A model generated the notes under the pieces. The model made no database searches. It had not been told where the DNA came from and worked only from the letters and a program-made list of their open reading frames with translations. Positions 18,601 through 27,137 of a DNA stretch of 64,000 bases are shown piece by piece (positions within the stretch are counted from its first letter, which is position 1; every line of letters begins with the position of its first letter). The position numbers were made by a program, and so were the translations under genes. Origin of the DNA: SZAS-103 sp038216155 (GTDB taxonomy: Bacteria; Pseudomonadota; Gammaproteobacteria; Xanthomonadales; Xanthomonadaceae). The stretch spans positions 9,028-73,027 of the forward strand of contig JBBQQH010000004.1 in the NCBI GenBank assembly GCA_038216155.1. The letters are read 5' to 3'.

Positions 18601-19041
18601 CGTGACGGGCTCGACTGGCTGCTGCTCTGCGCACTCGGCGACGGGCGAGCGCTGGTGCAAATGTCTGAAGTCGAAGGTGTGGTGCACACCAGCGAGCGCG
18701 CTCCGATTGCCGCGCCGCAGGCACGCGCCACGCTCGAATTTCTTCTCGCGCTGCGCGAGCGCGGACTGCGCGAGCCGCTGCCATTTTTGCCGCGCAGTGG
18801 TTTTCTTCTCACCCAGGACGAGTCAGGCAAGGGGTTGCATAACGCCCAAAAGAAATGGACTGGCGACAACGGCAACAGTTGGGCCGAAGGCGGCGAGGCC
18901 GACGTGCAATTGGCGCTGCGTGCGCGCGATCCTTTTTTTAATGACGACCCAGACGCACGCCACGCATTCATCGATCTTTCGCAACGCATTTTTGCTGCCG
19001 TGCTGACTGGCGAGATCGTGCCCAAAGGCGACGCAGTATGA
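15607..19041 (+). CDS. recC: RecBCD subunit RecC
   Basis: RecC is the subunit that recognises Chi sites and splits the strands in the RecBCD helicase-nuclease, which processes double-strand breaks for recombination. The 1144 residues show typical RecC features: the N-terminal FRLYASNSLEVLAGLLANEL, the PRGLPPRLFVFACINVSPD helicase-like segment, FAVDGILELLAVPAIAERFD, and VLGLDDGALPRRDPVGGLN followed by RGDRSLREDDRFLMLQL. As expected, the Walker A is degenerate, because RecC is an inactive helicase homologue. The frame opens at 15556, but the ATG at 15607 matches the family start. Its last bases overlap recB (ATGA). Confidence 0.96.
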   Translation: MAEHGDFRLYASNSLEVLAGLLANELRQPHPGAGLLTPDTIVIPQVSMRRWLQNTLAQTHGIAANLHLLTPGEFVRDALDANLPIADQATREHANLDAANLQWRLYAALRELAARRHPALTSLASWLSNEADESGEDALRTFSLSTELASVFEKYQAWRRDWLLGWEAGRDADDWQAELWRRVARGLPHRARRIDAYLQRFAADPKQLPRGLPPRLFVFACINVSPDVLRVLATQSQVGVQHFYLPTPSRSYWGDLQAMSARVHALPTDHDDDSLFDAEDNPLLQAWGAAGRDFIATLASYETVHPSREIAAFADPEDDPYDNPASDSLLKRLQRDLLHRRAPPDVAHAFRAEVNRNDPSLQIHACHTRLREVQVLHDQLRALLEAEPGQGKRWLEPREIVVLMPDIDPYLPAIEAVFGAAGSAAIGQRAASPIPWTVADGSLLAGEPLAEVFVQLLALPQSRFAVDGILELLAVPAIAERFDLNQAGWNQLRHWLREAGARWGLDARHRARHDAPSEAAFTWQFALDRLLLGHASGEDAMIAGVAPWPKLEGGSLHALDALIRVLHVLARAEREFAEPATALVWQQRLLRLLEDLLPATPQQPQDRALLQELRQAIESFREQIDRAQVSAALPLAVVRDWFRTTLGQSDSRAPFLSGGVTFCRMVPMRLLPFRVICVLGLDDGALPRRDPVGGLNRLAAALGTKARQRGDRSLREDDRFLMLQLFAAAGDVFYLSYRGADPRDNSRREPSVLVGELLDVAARYHTDPDSARKQLVVHHPLQPFSAQAFGAASRDESTVEPRRFSYQSQWLPGAHATAVGHAPQPAFVAAPITPEHSEPTAAPVEVSLAALRAFLRNPPQAFLRQALHLHLPEAAEQWAVAEPFDTPIALRKHALQQVVLDACLSASDTPDNATLHAELVARALLPSGAPGLLQLDALREQVQPYADALVQWRNGAQPSSTTFDLALERWQLSGTLNGLYPHGLARMKFGPLDGNTQLRDGLDWLLLCALGDGRALVQMSEVEGVVHTSERAPIAAPQARATLEFLLALRERGLREPLPFLPRSGFLLTQDESGKGLHNAQKKWTGDNGNSWAEGGEADVQLALRARDPFFNDDPDARHAFIDLSQRIFAAVLTGEIVPKGDAV

Positions 19042-22000
19042 GTTCGTCAATACACACGGCGCAGGCCGAGATCGCCACGAGCGATCCCGGAGTCGATATG
19101 AGCCTGCATGGCACGCAACTGATTCAGGCCAGCGCCGGCACCGGCAAGACCTTCACCCTGGCCACGCTGGTAACGCGGCTGGTGATCGAGCGCGGATTGT
19201 CGATGGCGCAAATCCTGGTCGTCACCTACACCGAAGCAGCGACCCAGGAATTGCGCGAACGATTGCGTGAACGATTGCAGCGCGCCGTGCAGATTGCCCA
19301 AACGCTGTCCACAGGCGTCGCAAGCGAAGCGGTGCCTAGCTACAGCAAAGCCGGCGACGCGATCACCGCATTGTTGATCGAGCGCCAACTGCAAAGCGAA
19401 TCCCCACCCGCACTGCACGCGCGTCTGCAACGCGCGGCGCAGGAAATCGATCTGGCGGCGGTGCACACGATTCATGGATTCTGCGCGCGTACGCTGTCCG
19501 AACACGCGCTGGAAGGCGGTCGCGGACTGACGCCGCTGGAAATGATCGGCAGCGAAAAACCGCTGCTTGCCGAACTGGCGATCGACCTGTGGCGCTCGCT
19601 TGGCGCCGATGACCAGCACGCACAAGCGCTGCAGCGACGCTGGAAGCAGCCGTCCGGACTTGAGCGCGATCTCGCCGCGCTACTAAAGGCCGATCCGTTG
19701 TTGCCTGCAATGAGCGTTGCAGGATCCGATCCATCGCCAGCGCTCGCCAGTGCGGCAATCGCGCTGCGTGCTGCGCTACTGGAATGTGCCGCTAGCGCTC
19801 GGGCGGATATGGCAGCGGCCATGCATCAAAAAGTGTTGAGCGGAAACAAGTATCAAGTCAGGACAGTCGATTCCGTATGGGACGCGCTGCATAGGTGGGT
19901 ACAGGTCGGTGCATCCTCGACGTTCGCGCACGAGAAACTTGAACTGCTTGGCAATCGCAAACTCGCAACCAGCGCCAACAAGGGACGCGACGCGGAGCTC
20001 CCCTGTTCGGAATTGTTTACGCAGGTCGACGCATACCTCGACGCACGCGACGCCGTTGACGCCTTCATCGAACGCGGCGAGATTGCACTTGTTCATCACG
20101 TTCGTACGCTCGGACAGCAACGGCTGGCAGCGATGAAGCAACGCCAGCAGGTGCAGAGTTTCGATGACCTGATCAACGATCTGCACGCCGCGCTGGACGG
20201 CGAACATGCTGAACCACTGATCAAAGCGCTGCGTACCCGCTATACGGTGGCGCTGGTGGATGAGTTTCAGGACACCGACGCGCGTCAGTGGAGCATCTTC
20301 CGCCGCGTATTCGGCTCAGACGACGTACACGCAGGTGTTGACCCAGCGAGCACACGCGCGCTGTTCCTGATCGGCGATCCCAAGCAGGCGATCTACCGCT
20401 TTCGCGGCGGCGATGTGCACACCTATCTCGACGCCGCAGCCACGGTCAAAGCGGACAACCGACACGCGCTGCGGCGCAACTTTCGTTCGCGTCCGCTGCT
20501 GCTGGAGGCAGTCAACGCGTTATATGCGAATGCAGGTGAGTCGGCCTTCAGCGAGCCGGGCATCGATTACGAACCGGTCGCGGCTGGCGGCAGCATCACT
20601 GATGATTCGTACCAGCGCGATGGACGCAACGCGCCCGCGCTGACCTTGCGCGTGCTGCCGACGCCCGAGCATGGCGGCCCTGCATTCAATGCCGAAACCT
20701 CACGTGAGCATGCGGCGCGATCGTGCGCGGTCGAGATCCACACACTACTTACTGAAAGCCGCGCTGACAGCGCGCGCATTGACGACCGCGTCCTCAGACC
20801 CGGCGACCTCGCCGTGCTGGTTGCACGGCACGCCGATGCCGCGCGCATGCAGCGCGTGCTGGCCGAGTGCGGCATCGCCAGCGTTGCGGCAGGGCGGCAT
20901 AGCGTGTTGCACGGAACCGTAGCGCAGGAAATTATCTGGCTGCTGGAGGCGCTGCTGCGACCGGCAGATCCGTCACGCATGCGCGCTGCGCTGGCCAGCG
21001 TGCTACTCGGTCTGGACGCCGCAGCCATCGTGCGGCTTGAACACGATTCCGAATGGAAGTCGCAGCACGCGCTAGAACTGCAGGCGTGGGGCGAGCGCTG
21101 GCGCCGCTACGGGCCATTGGCGTTGCTCGAAGCAGTGTGCGCGGCGAACGTGCCGCGCCTGTTGACGCTGAGCGATGGCGAGCGCCGACTCACTGATGCG
21201 TTGCAGATCGCCGAACTGTTGCAAGAGGCTGTCGCCCATACGACCGGGCTGCAAGGCCAGCTCGACTGGCTGCAAGCGCAAATTGCCGACGCCGATCGCG
21301 AAGACGAAGCGCGCCAATTGCGGTTGGAGTCCGACGCGGATCGCGTACAGATCGTGACCCTGCACAAGAGCAAGGGACTGCAATATCCGCTGGTATTCCT
21401 GCCGTTCGTGGGTATCGGCCAGAGTGCAAAAAGCAGCAACGTCCTCGACTATTACCACGACGGTCGACGTGTCACCCAGTTGCAATCCGCACGCGTGATC
21501 GGCGAGGAGCTCGCGTGGAAGGCGGCCAAGCTCGAAGCAACCAAACAATTCGAGGCCGAATCCATGCGCCTCTTATATGTTGGTCTGACGCGCGCGCGCC
21601 ACTCTCTGTGGATTGCGACAGGAGCGTTGTACAGCAACGAAAAATCGGCACTGGAAAAATTGCCCGGGGCGCGTGCGAATGCGATCGATCCGGCCATGAT
21701 TGCCTCGGGCGCCATCGTGATCGACAACGCGCCGCTGCCAGGGTATCTGCCCAAACCGTTGCCGGCGCTTCCGGCGCTCTCACGGCCAGTAGTGCGAGTC
21801 GCCCAGCGCGCGCTGCGTCGCGACTGGTGGGTGTACAGCTTTTCGCAACTCGCGCGCAGCCCGGCGCAGGCATTCGCAGTGGCTGTTGCAGACGCGGATG
21901 CGACAGTCGCGTCCGCATCGATTGCTCAGGGTGGTAGCGCCGCCGACGAGTTGCACGCCGCAAACCATCAGGCAGCGGAGCCGCAATCCGGCTTCGGCGG

Positions 22001-22739
22001 AGCACGCTTCGGCAGCGCACTACACGAAGCGTTGGAAAACATCGTGTTTGAACGCTGGCTCGACTGGCGCGATCCATTCCCGCCACCAGACGATGCCGAA
22101 GCCTTGCGCGCGGCGCTGCGTACGCAAGGCTACGTCGATGCGGATGTTGAACTGGCGCTACCGCTGTTGACGACGCTGGTGCGCGAGACGCTCAACGTGC
22201 GACTACCCGAAGGCGCGCGACTCGCTGCGATACGGGGATCCGATCGTCTCGCTGAAATGGAATTTTATTTCCATATGGAACCGACGTCGGTCGAAGCAGT
22301 GATCACGTTGTTGCATACGCACGGGCTGATTCTGCAGCGGCAGGCATTCGGCCTGCGCGGCAGGATTGAAGGCTTGATGACCGGCAAGATCGATTTGGTC
22401 TACGCATTCGAGGGCAAGCTGCACGTGCTCGACTACAAATCCAATCGTCTGCCCGACTACAGCGCGGACACGCTAACGGCAGCAATGCGCGACAGCGAAT
22501 ACGATCTTCAATATCTGATCTATACACTGGCGCTGCATCGCTGGCTGCGCTTTCGACGCGGCGACGCTTACGACTACGATCGCGATATTGGCGGCGTGCG
22601 TTATCTGTTTTGTCGCGGGCTGGATGCCGCATCGCCCACATCCCCAGGCATCTTTGCCTGCAAGCCGCCGCGTGCATTGATCGAAACGCTGGACGCGCTG
22701 TTTGCGAGCGACACGCTCGCGCGCGAGGTCACGACATGA
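19038..22739 (+). CDS. recB: RecBCD subunit RecB, helicase and nuclease
   Basis: RecB is the 3'-5' helicase and the only nuclease of the complex. In 1233 residues: Walker A ASAGTGKTFTLA at about 32-43, motif II LVDEFQDTDARQWS, motif V VTLHKSKGLQYPLVFLPF, and motif VI LLYVGLTRARHSLW. The C-terminal nuclease has GKIDLVYAFEGKLHVLDYKSN-type spacing of the catalytic Asp, Asp and Lys, so both activities look intact. The start ATG overlaps the recC stop by four bases, and the end overlaps the recD start by four bases. The order C-B-D suggests strict co-translation in equal amounts. Confidence 0.97.
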   Translation: MSSSIHTAQAEIATSDPGVDMSLHGTQLIQASAGTGKTFTLATLVTRLVIERGLSMAQILVVTYTEAATQELRERLRERLQRAVQIAQTLSTGVASEAVPSYSKAGDAITALLIERQLQSESPPALHARLQRAAQEIDLAAVHTIHGFCARTLSEHALEGGRGLTPLEMIGSEKPLLAELAIDLWRSLGADDQHAQALQRRWKQPSGLERDLAALLKADPLLPAMSVAGSDPSPALASAAIALRAALLECAASARADMAAAMHQKVLSGNKYQVRTVDSVWDALHRWVQVGASSTFAHEKLELLGNRKLATSANKGRDAELPCSELFTQVDAYLDARDAVDAFIERGEIALVHHVRTLGQQRLAAMKQRQQVQSFDDLINDLHAALDGEHAEPLIKALRTRYTVALVDEFQDTDARQWSIFRRVFGSDDVHAGVDPASTRALFLIGDPKQAIYRFRGGDVHTYLDAAATVKADNRHALRRNFRSRPLLLEAVNALYANAGESAFSEPGIDYEPVAAGGSITDDSYQRDGRNAPALTLRVLPTPEHGGPAFNAETSREHAARSCAVEIHTLLTESRADSARIDDRVLRPGDLAVLVARHADAARMQRVLAECGIASVAAGRHSVLHGTVAQEIIWLLEALLRPADPSRMRAALASVLLGLDAAAIVRLEHDSEWKSQHALELQAWGERWRRYGPLALLEAVCAANVPRLLTLSDGERRLTDALQIAELLQEAVAHTTGLQGQLDWLQAQIADADREDEARQLRLESDADRVQIVTLHKSKGLQYPLVFLPFVGIGQSAKSSNVLDYYHDGRRVTQLQSARVIGEELAWKAAKLEATKQFEAESMRLLYVGLTRARHSLWIATGALYSNEKSALEKLPGARANAIDPAMIASGAIVIDNAPLPGYLPKPLPALPALSRPVVRVAQRALRRDWWVYSFSQLARSPAQAFAVAVADADATVASASIAQGGSAADELHAANHQAAEPQSGFGGARFGSALHEALENIVFERWLDWRDPFPPPDDAEALRAALRTQGYVDADVELALPLLTTLVRETLNVRLPEGARLAAIRGSDRLAEMEFYFHMEPTSVEAVITLLHTHGLILQRQAFGLRGRIEGLMTGKIDLVYAFEGKLHVLDYKSNRLPDYSADTLTAAMRDSEYDLQYLIYTLALHRWLRFRRGDAYDYDRDIGGVRYLFCRGLDAASPTSPGIFACKPPRALIETLDALFASDTLAREVTT

Positions 22740-24640
22740 GCCTGCTGCGCGAACTCGAACGCGGCGGCTGGTTGCGCGCAATCGATCATGCCTTTGCGGC
22801 AAGCTTGTTGCGTCTCGACCCAGACACCAGCGATGCGGTCGCATCCGCTGCTGCGCTGACATCGCGCGCGCTCGCCAACGGCCATAGTTGTTTGCGCATT
22901 GCGAACGTCACCGCCCTGTTGCAGGAGTTGGCGCCTGATCGCCCGCAACCCGCGCTGCCTTCGCACGATGAATGGCTCGCCGCACTGCGCGCATCGCGTT
23001 GGATTGGCGTCGCCAGCGACGACACGCCGGAAGATCGTCTGCACGGCGTGCCGTTGGTGCTCGAACACGATGCGTTGTATCTGCGCCGCTATCGCGACTA
23101 CGAATGGCGGCTGGCGCACGCGTTGACGATACGCAGCGGTGTGCCATCGCTGGACGCGAACGACACCGAACTCAGCAAACGCATGTGCACGCTGTTTCCC
23201 GCAAGCGACAGCGCGGTCGACCTGCAGGCGCTGGCGACATTGCTGGCGTTGTCCTCGCCGCTCAGCTTGATTACTGGCGGTCCCGGAACCGGCAAGACCA
23301 GCGTGATCGCGCGGCTGTTGGTGCTACTGGTCGAACATGCGCAACGCAACAGCGAGTCACCGCCGCGCATCGCTCTCGCGGCGCCGACCGGCAAAGCTGC
23401 CGCGCGGCTGGCCGAAGCGGTGCGCGAGAATCTCGATACGTTGCTGGCGCGCGGCGCGATCACGCAATCGCTGGTGGACGCGATTCCCGCCAGCGCGCAA
23501 ACCGTGCATCGCCTGCTTGGCTGGCGCAGCGACAGCATCGAGTTTCGGCATGATGCCAACAATCCGCTGGCGGCCGACGTGGTCATCATCGATGAGGCAT
23601 CGATGATCGACTTGCCACTGATGACGCGACTGGTCGACGCGGTGCCGGCGCAGGCGCGGCTGATCCTGCTCGGCGATCGCGATCAGTTGGCGTCGGTGGA
23701 AACCGGCGATGTGCTGGCCGCGCTGTGCGACGCGGCCGGCGATGGACGCGCGTTTGCTCCCGCGTTTGCAGTGAGCGTCGGGACGTTGCTGGGAAAATCG
23801 GTGCCAGTGCTTGTCAATGATGGCGCTCCTGCAACCGTGCGCAGCGTGCTCGCCGGCCATCGCGTTGATCTGCAACGCAGCTATCGCCAGCACACAGATT
23901 TCGACCTCGCTCCGTTGGCTGCTGCGGTGCGCATCGGCGACGCGCAAGGCGCAATTGACGGCCTGCGCGCGCAGGCGCATCGGGGAGTGGAGTGGTTGCA
24001 GCCAGACGGACGAGAGCCGTGGCCGTGGCTTCAGGCGCACGCGTTGCCGCAGTTTCGCGCGCTGGCGCAGGCCACCGAACCGCAGGTCGCTCTGCGGATG
24101 GCACGCGAATTGCGTTTGCTGACCGCGTTACGTCATGGGCCGTGCGGCAGCGAAACCCTCAACGCACAGATTGCCAGCGCGTTGCGCCCGCGAATCGACG
24201 GCGCCTTCCACGGCCAGCTGTTGATGGTCACGCAAAACAGCTACGCGCAAGGATTGTTCAACGGCGACACGGGGGTAGTCTGGGGCGAGGGTGCTTCGGC
24301 GCAGGTCTTTTTCCAGACCGATGAGGGCTTGCGCGCCTGGCCACTCGCTCAGTTGCCCGCGCATGAACCCGCATGGGCACTGACCGTGCACAAGGCGCAG
24401 GGATCGGAGTTTGAGCGCGTCGTCTTGTTGCTGCCCGACAGCGACGCACGCGTGCTTGGTCGCGAACTGCTGTACACCGGCATCACCCGCTGCCGAAATG
24501 GGCTGGTGTTGTGGGCGAGTGAATCAACCCTGCGCAATGCCATCGGTCGCCGCGGCCAGCGCGCGTCCGGCTTGGCGCGACGCTTCACCGCGCGCTCAAC
24601 GGCGCACACAGATACGCCGAGCGAACAAGCTTCGCGTTAG
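22736..24640 (+). CDS. recD: RecBCD subunit RecD, 5'-3' helicase
   Basis: RecD is the fast 5'-3' helicase of RecBCD. In 634 residues: an N-terminal RecB-contact domain, Walker A TGGPGTGKTSVIAR, LAAPTGKAAARLAEAVR (motif Ia), VVIIDEASMIDLPLMTRL (motif II), LLGDRDQLASVETGDVLA (motif III) and ALTVHKAQGSEFERVVLLLP (motif V). The frame is open upstream inside recB, but the ATG at 22736, overlapping the recB stop, is the natural start. Nothing suggests loss of activity. Confidence 0.97.
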   Translation: MSLLRELERGGWLRAIDHAFAASLLRLDPDTSDAVASAAALTSRALANGHSCLRIANVTALLQELAPDRPQPALPSHDEWLAALRASRWIGVASDDTPEDRLHGVPLVLEHDALYLRRYRDYEWRLAHALTIRSGVPSLDANDTELSKRMCTLFPASDSAVDLQALATLLALSSPLSLITGGPGTGKTSVIARLLVLLVEHAQRNSESPPRIALAAPTGKAAARLAEAVRENLDTLLARGAITQSLVDAIPASAQTVHRLLGWRSDSIEFRHDANNPLAADVVIIDEASMIDLPLMTRLVDAVPAQARLILLGDRDQLASVETGDVLAALCDAAGDGRAFAPAFAVSVGTLLGKSVPVLVNDGAPATVRSVLAGHRVDLQRSYRQHTDFDLAPLAAAVRIGDAQGAIDGLRAQAHRGVEWLQPDGREPWPWLQAHALPQFRALAQATEPQVALRMARELRLLTALRHGPCGSETLNAQIASALRPRIDGAFHGQLLMVTQNSYAQGLFNGDTGVVWGEGASAQVFFQTDEGLRAWPLAQLPAHEPAWALTVHKAQGSEFERVVLLLPDSDARVLGRELLYTGITRCRNGLVLWASESTLRNAIGRRGQRASGLARRFTARSTAHTDTPSEQASR

Positions 24641-24669
24641 CATGTTGCTGGACTCTTGCGGAGAACGCG

Positions 24670-25023
24670 ATGGCTTGGCTGATCACAAAATACATGCTGA
24701 CGGCGGCGGTGGTGGTGATCGTGTCGGAGGCAGCCAAGCGCAGCGACAAGCTAGGCGGCTTGATCGCCGCGCTGCCGCTGGTGACATTTCTTGCGTTGAT
24801 CTGGTTGTACGTGGAAAAGCAGCCACAGGAGAAGATCGCCAATCACGCCTGGTATACATTCTGGTATGTGCTGCCGACGCTGCCGATGTTCGTCGCATTT
24901 CCCGTGTTGCTGCCGCGACTGGGGTTCTGGCTGACCATGCTGTCCAGTATCGGCATCACCTTGGTGTGCTTCGGTTTGTTTGCGCTGGCCGTGCGCCAGT
25001 TCGGCATCCAGTTGCTGCCGTGA
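24670..25023 (+). CDS. DUF3147-type small membrane protein
   Basis: A 117-residue inner-membrane protein with four hydrophobic helices (about 7-19, 30-47, 60-80 and 87-112). The segment SEAAKRSDKLGGLIAALPLV followed by IWLYVE is characteristic of the DUF3147 family, whose function is unknown. GGAG seven bases before the ATG supports the start. It lies 30 bp behind recD and 80 bp before folE on the same strand. Confidence 0.82.
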   Translation: MAWLITKYMLTAAVVVIVSEAAKRSDKLGGLIAALPLVTFLALIWLYVEKQPQEKIANHAWYTFWYVLPTLPMFVAFPVLLPRLGFWLTMLSSIGITLVCFGLFALAVRQFGIQLLP

Positions 25024-25105
25024 ACCAGCGCCGCGATTCAGCCAGCGGGCATCACTCTACGAAACGGTTTGAACTGGACATTGCGAATCAGTCGATGGAG
25101 GCAAC

Positions 25106-25726
25106 ATGAGCAACGTGCAATGCGGCGGCGATACCCCTTACGCGGGCCCCGAGGTCAGTCGCGAGCAAGCCGAGGATGCAGTGCGCGTGCTGCTGCGCTG
25201 GGCTGGCGAAAACCCCGATCGTGAAGGGCTTCTGGATACGCCCAAGCGCGTGGTCAAGGCCTACGAGGACTGGTTTTCTGGCTATCGCACGGATCCAGCC
25301 GAATATCTTGCGCGAACCTTCAAGGAAGTCGCCGGCTACGACGAGTTGATTGTGTTGCGCGATATTGAATTCGAAAGCCACTGCGAACATCACATGGCGC
25401 CGATCATCGGCAAGGTGCATATTGGTTATCTGCCCGACGGCAAAGTGGTGGGCATCAGCAAGCTGGCGCGGGTGGTCGAATCGTATGCGCGGCGCTTTCA
25501 GGTGCAGGAAAAACTGACCTCGCAGATTGCCGGTTGCATCCAGCACGTGCTGGCGCCGCGCGGAGTGGGCGTGGTGGTGGTTGGCGCGCACGAATGCATG
25601 ACTACGCGCGGCATCCACAAGCGCGGCGTCAGCATGATCACCTCGCAGATGCTCGGTACCTTTCGCGAGGATGCACGCACGCGCGCCGAGTTCCTGCGCT
25701 TCATCGACGTTGGCACCGGGCACTGA
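25106..25726 (+). CDS. folE: GTP cyclohydrolase I
   Basis: FolE converts GTP to 7,8-dihydroneopterin triphosphate, the first step of tetrahydrofolate and pterin synthesis. In 206 residues, the zinc and active-site motifs are clear: FESHCEHHMAPI (Cys and two His), LPDGKVVGISKLARVVE, and VVVVGAHECMTTRGI with the second zinc cysteine. The start is backed by a strong GGAGG five bases upstream. Although phenylalanine hydroxylase in this window uses a reduced pterin, the two genes are 16 kb apart and a special link is not supported. A run of seven T at 25743-25749 follows the gene, but no convincing stem precedes it. Confidence 0.97.
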   Translation: MSNVQCGGDTPYAGPEVSREQAEDAVRVLLRWAGENPDREGLLDTPKRVVKAYEDWFSGYRTDPAEYLARTFKEVAGYDELIVLRDIEFESHCEHHMAPIIGKVHIGYLPDGKVVGISKLARVVESYARRFQVQEKLTSQIAGCIQHVLAPRGVGVVVVGAHECMTTRGIHKRGVSMITSQMLGTFREDARTRAEFLRFIDVGTGH

Positions 25727-25819
25727 ACGGACGTCACGCGGTTTTTTTGCGAGCCGGGTAATCATCCGCCACGCGTCAGGGACTAGGCGCTGAGGCCGCG
25801 CAGACGGAGCAGTGCAGGG

Positions 25820-27004
25820 ATGTCGAAACAATCCGCCAGAAACTTTTCACGCAAGACCGAACGCGCGAGTGCGTCTGCCCCGCCGGCGCCCGAGCGCGCG
25901 GACGAGATCGAAAGCGCTAAAGCCGCGGGCCTGGTGTATGTGCGCGACAGTAGTCCAGGAATTCGTCGTCGCCGCACCGGCAAGAACTTTTCGTACGTCG
26001 ATACCAGCGGTAAACGCACGCACGATGCGGCGACGCTCGAGCGCATCCGCAAGTTGGCGATTCCCCCGGCGTATAACGACGTCTGGATCTGCGCCAATCC
26101 GCGTGGCCATCTGCAGGCGACGGGCCGCGACGCGCGCGGACGCAAGCAATACCGCTATCACCCGCGCTGGCGCAGTGAACGCGACCAGGACAAGTTCGGC
26201 CACATGCTCGAATTCGTGCGCGCGCTGCCGGCCTTGCGTCGCCGCGTGCGTCGTGATTTCGCGCTGCCTGGCCTGCCCCGCGACAAGGTGCTGGCCACCG
26301 TGGTCGCGCTGCTGGCGCAGACGCTGATCCGGGTCGGCAATGCCGCGTATGCGCGTGAGAACAAGTCGTTCGGGCTGACCACGCTGCGCAATAGGCATCT
26401 GTCGTTTGCGCGAGGCGGTGGTGCGCAGTTCTCGTTTCGGGGCAAGAGCGGGCTCGACCATGAGATCGCGATCAACGACGCGCGCCTGATCAAGTTGGTC
26501 CGGCGCTGTCAGGAGCTGCCGGGGCAGCAGTTATTTCAGTACGTCGACGATGACGGTGTGCGGCATCCACTCGACTCCAGCCAAGTCAACGCCTACCTGC
26601 ACGATGCGATGGGCGGCGAGTTTACTGCCAAGGATTTCCGTACCTGGGGCGGCACCCTCGCCGCGCTTGTGGTGTTCTCGCAAGTGCCGTTGCCGGAAGC
26701 ACTCACCGGCAATCTGCCTGGCGAATCGGCACTGCGCCATCAGGAAGCAGAAGCGGTAAAACAGGTTGCCGCCCTACTGCGCAACACGCCCAGCGTGTGT
26801 CGCAAATGCTATATCCATCCGGAAGTGTTCGTCGCGTGGCGCGAGGGCGTGTTGCGCAAAGCGATACCAGAAAATCCGCTGCGCGCGCCACAGAAACTCG
26901 AAGTGCTGGCCGAGGCGTTTCTGCGCCGGCGCTTGAAGGCAAAGGCGCGCGCCAGCTCAGCCGCTGGCAGCCGGAAACGTGCTGCGACGAAGTCGTTGCA
27001 TTGA
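25820..27004 (+). CDS. DNA topoisomerase IB, poxvirus-type
   Basis: A monomeric enzyme that relaxes supercoils by cutting one strand through a 3'-phosphotyrosine. The 394 residues carry all expected catalytic positions: R171 (LIRVGNAAYAREN), K209 (FRGKSG), R274 (KDFRTWGGT), N322 and the nucleophile Y331 (RNTPSVCRKCYIHPEV). The spacing matches the bacterial family typified by the Deinococcus enzyme. The N-terminal 35 residues and the basic C-terminal 40 residues are low in complexity. Bacterial topoisomerase IB is accessory and spread patchily, probably by transfer; here base use resembles the neighbours. The gene is convergent with the PLP enzyme downstream. Confidence 0.94.
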   Translation: MSKQSARNFSRKTERASASAPPAPERADEIESAKAAGLVYVRDSSPGIRRRRTGKNFSYVDTSGKRTHDAATLERIRKLAIPPAYNDVWICANPRGHLQATGRDARGRKQYRYHPRWRSERDQDKFGHMLEFVRALPALRRRVRRDFALPGLPRDKVLATVVALLAQTLIRVGNAAYARENKSFGLTTLRNRHLSFARGGGAQFSFRGKSGLDHEIAINDARLIKLVRRCQELPGQQLFQYVDDDGVRHPLDSSQVNAYLHDAMGGEFTAKDFRTWGGTLAALVVFSQVPLPEALTGNLPGESALRHQEAEAVKQVAALLRNTPSVCRKCYIHPEVFVAWREGVLRKAIPENPLRAPQKLEVLAEAFLRRRLKAKARASSAAGSRKRAATKSLH

Positions 27005-27137
27005 TGCGTTGAAATGAAAGCGATCCATTGTCGATGGCAGACTCGTCGGCGCGTTGGTCGCGACGGCGCTGAGTGCGATTCCAATCGACGCCCGGATTGA
27101 CGCAATCGCTGGCCGCTTACGGAGCAACCTGGTGACA

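Noticed and set aside
8053..25726. A tetrahydrobiopterin pathway formed by phhA and folE
   Set aside because: The genes are 16 kb apart, folE is needed for folate anyway, and no further pterin genes are present.
25727..25760. Terminator after folE at a run of seven T
   Set aside because: No stable stem precedes the T run, so it was not annotated.
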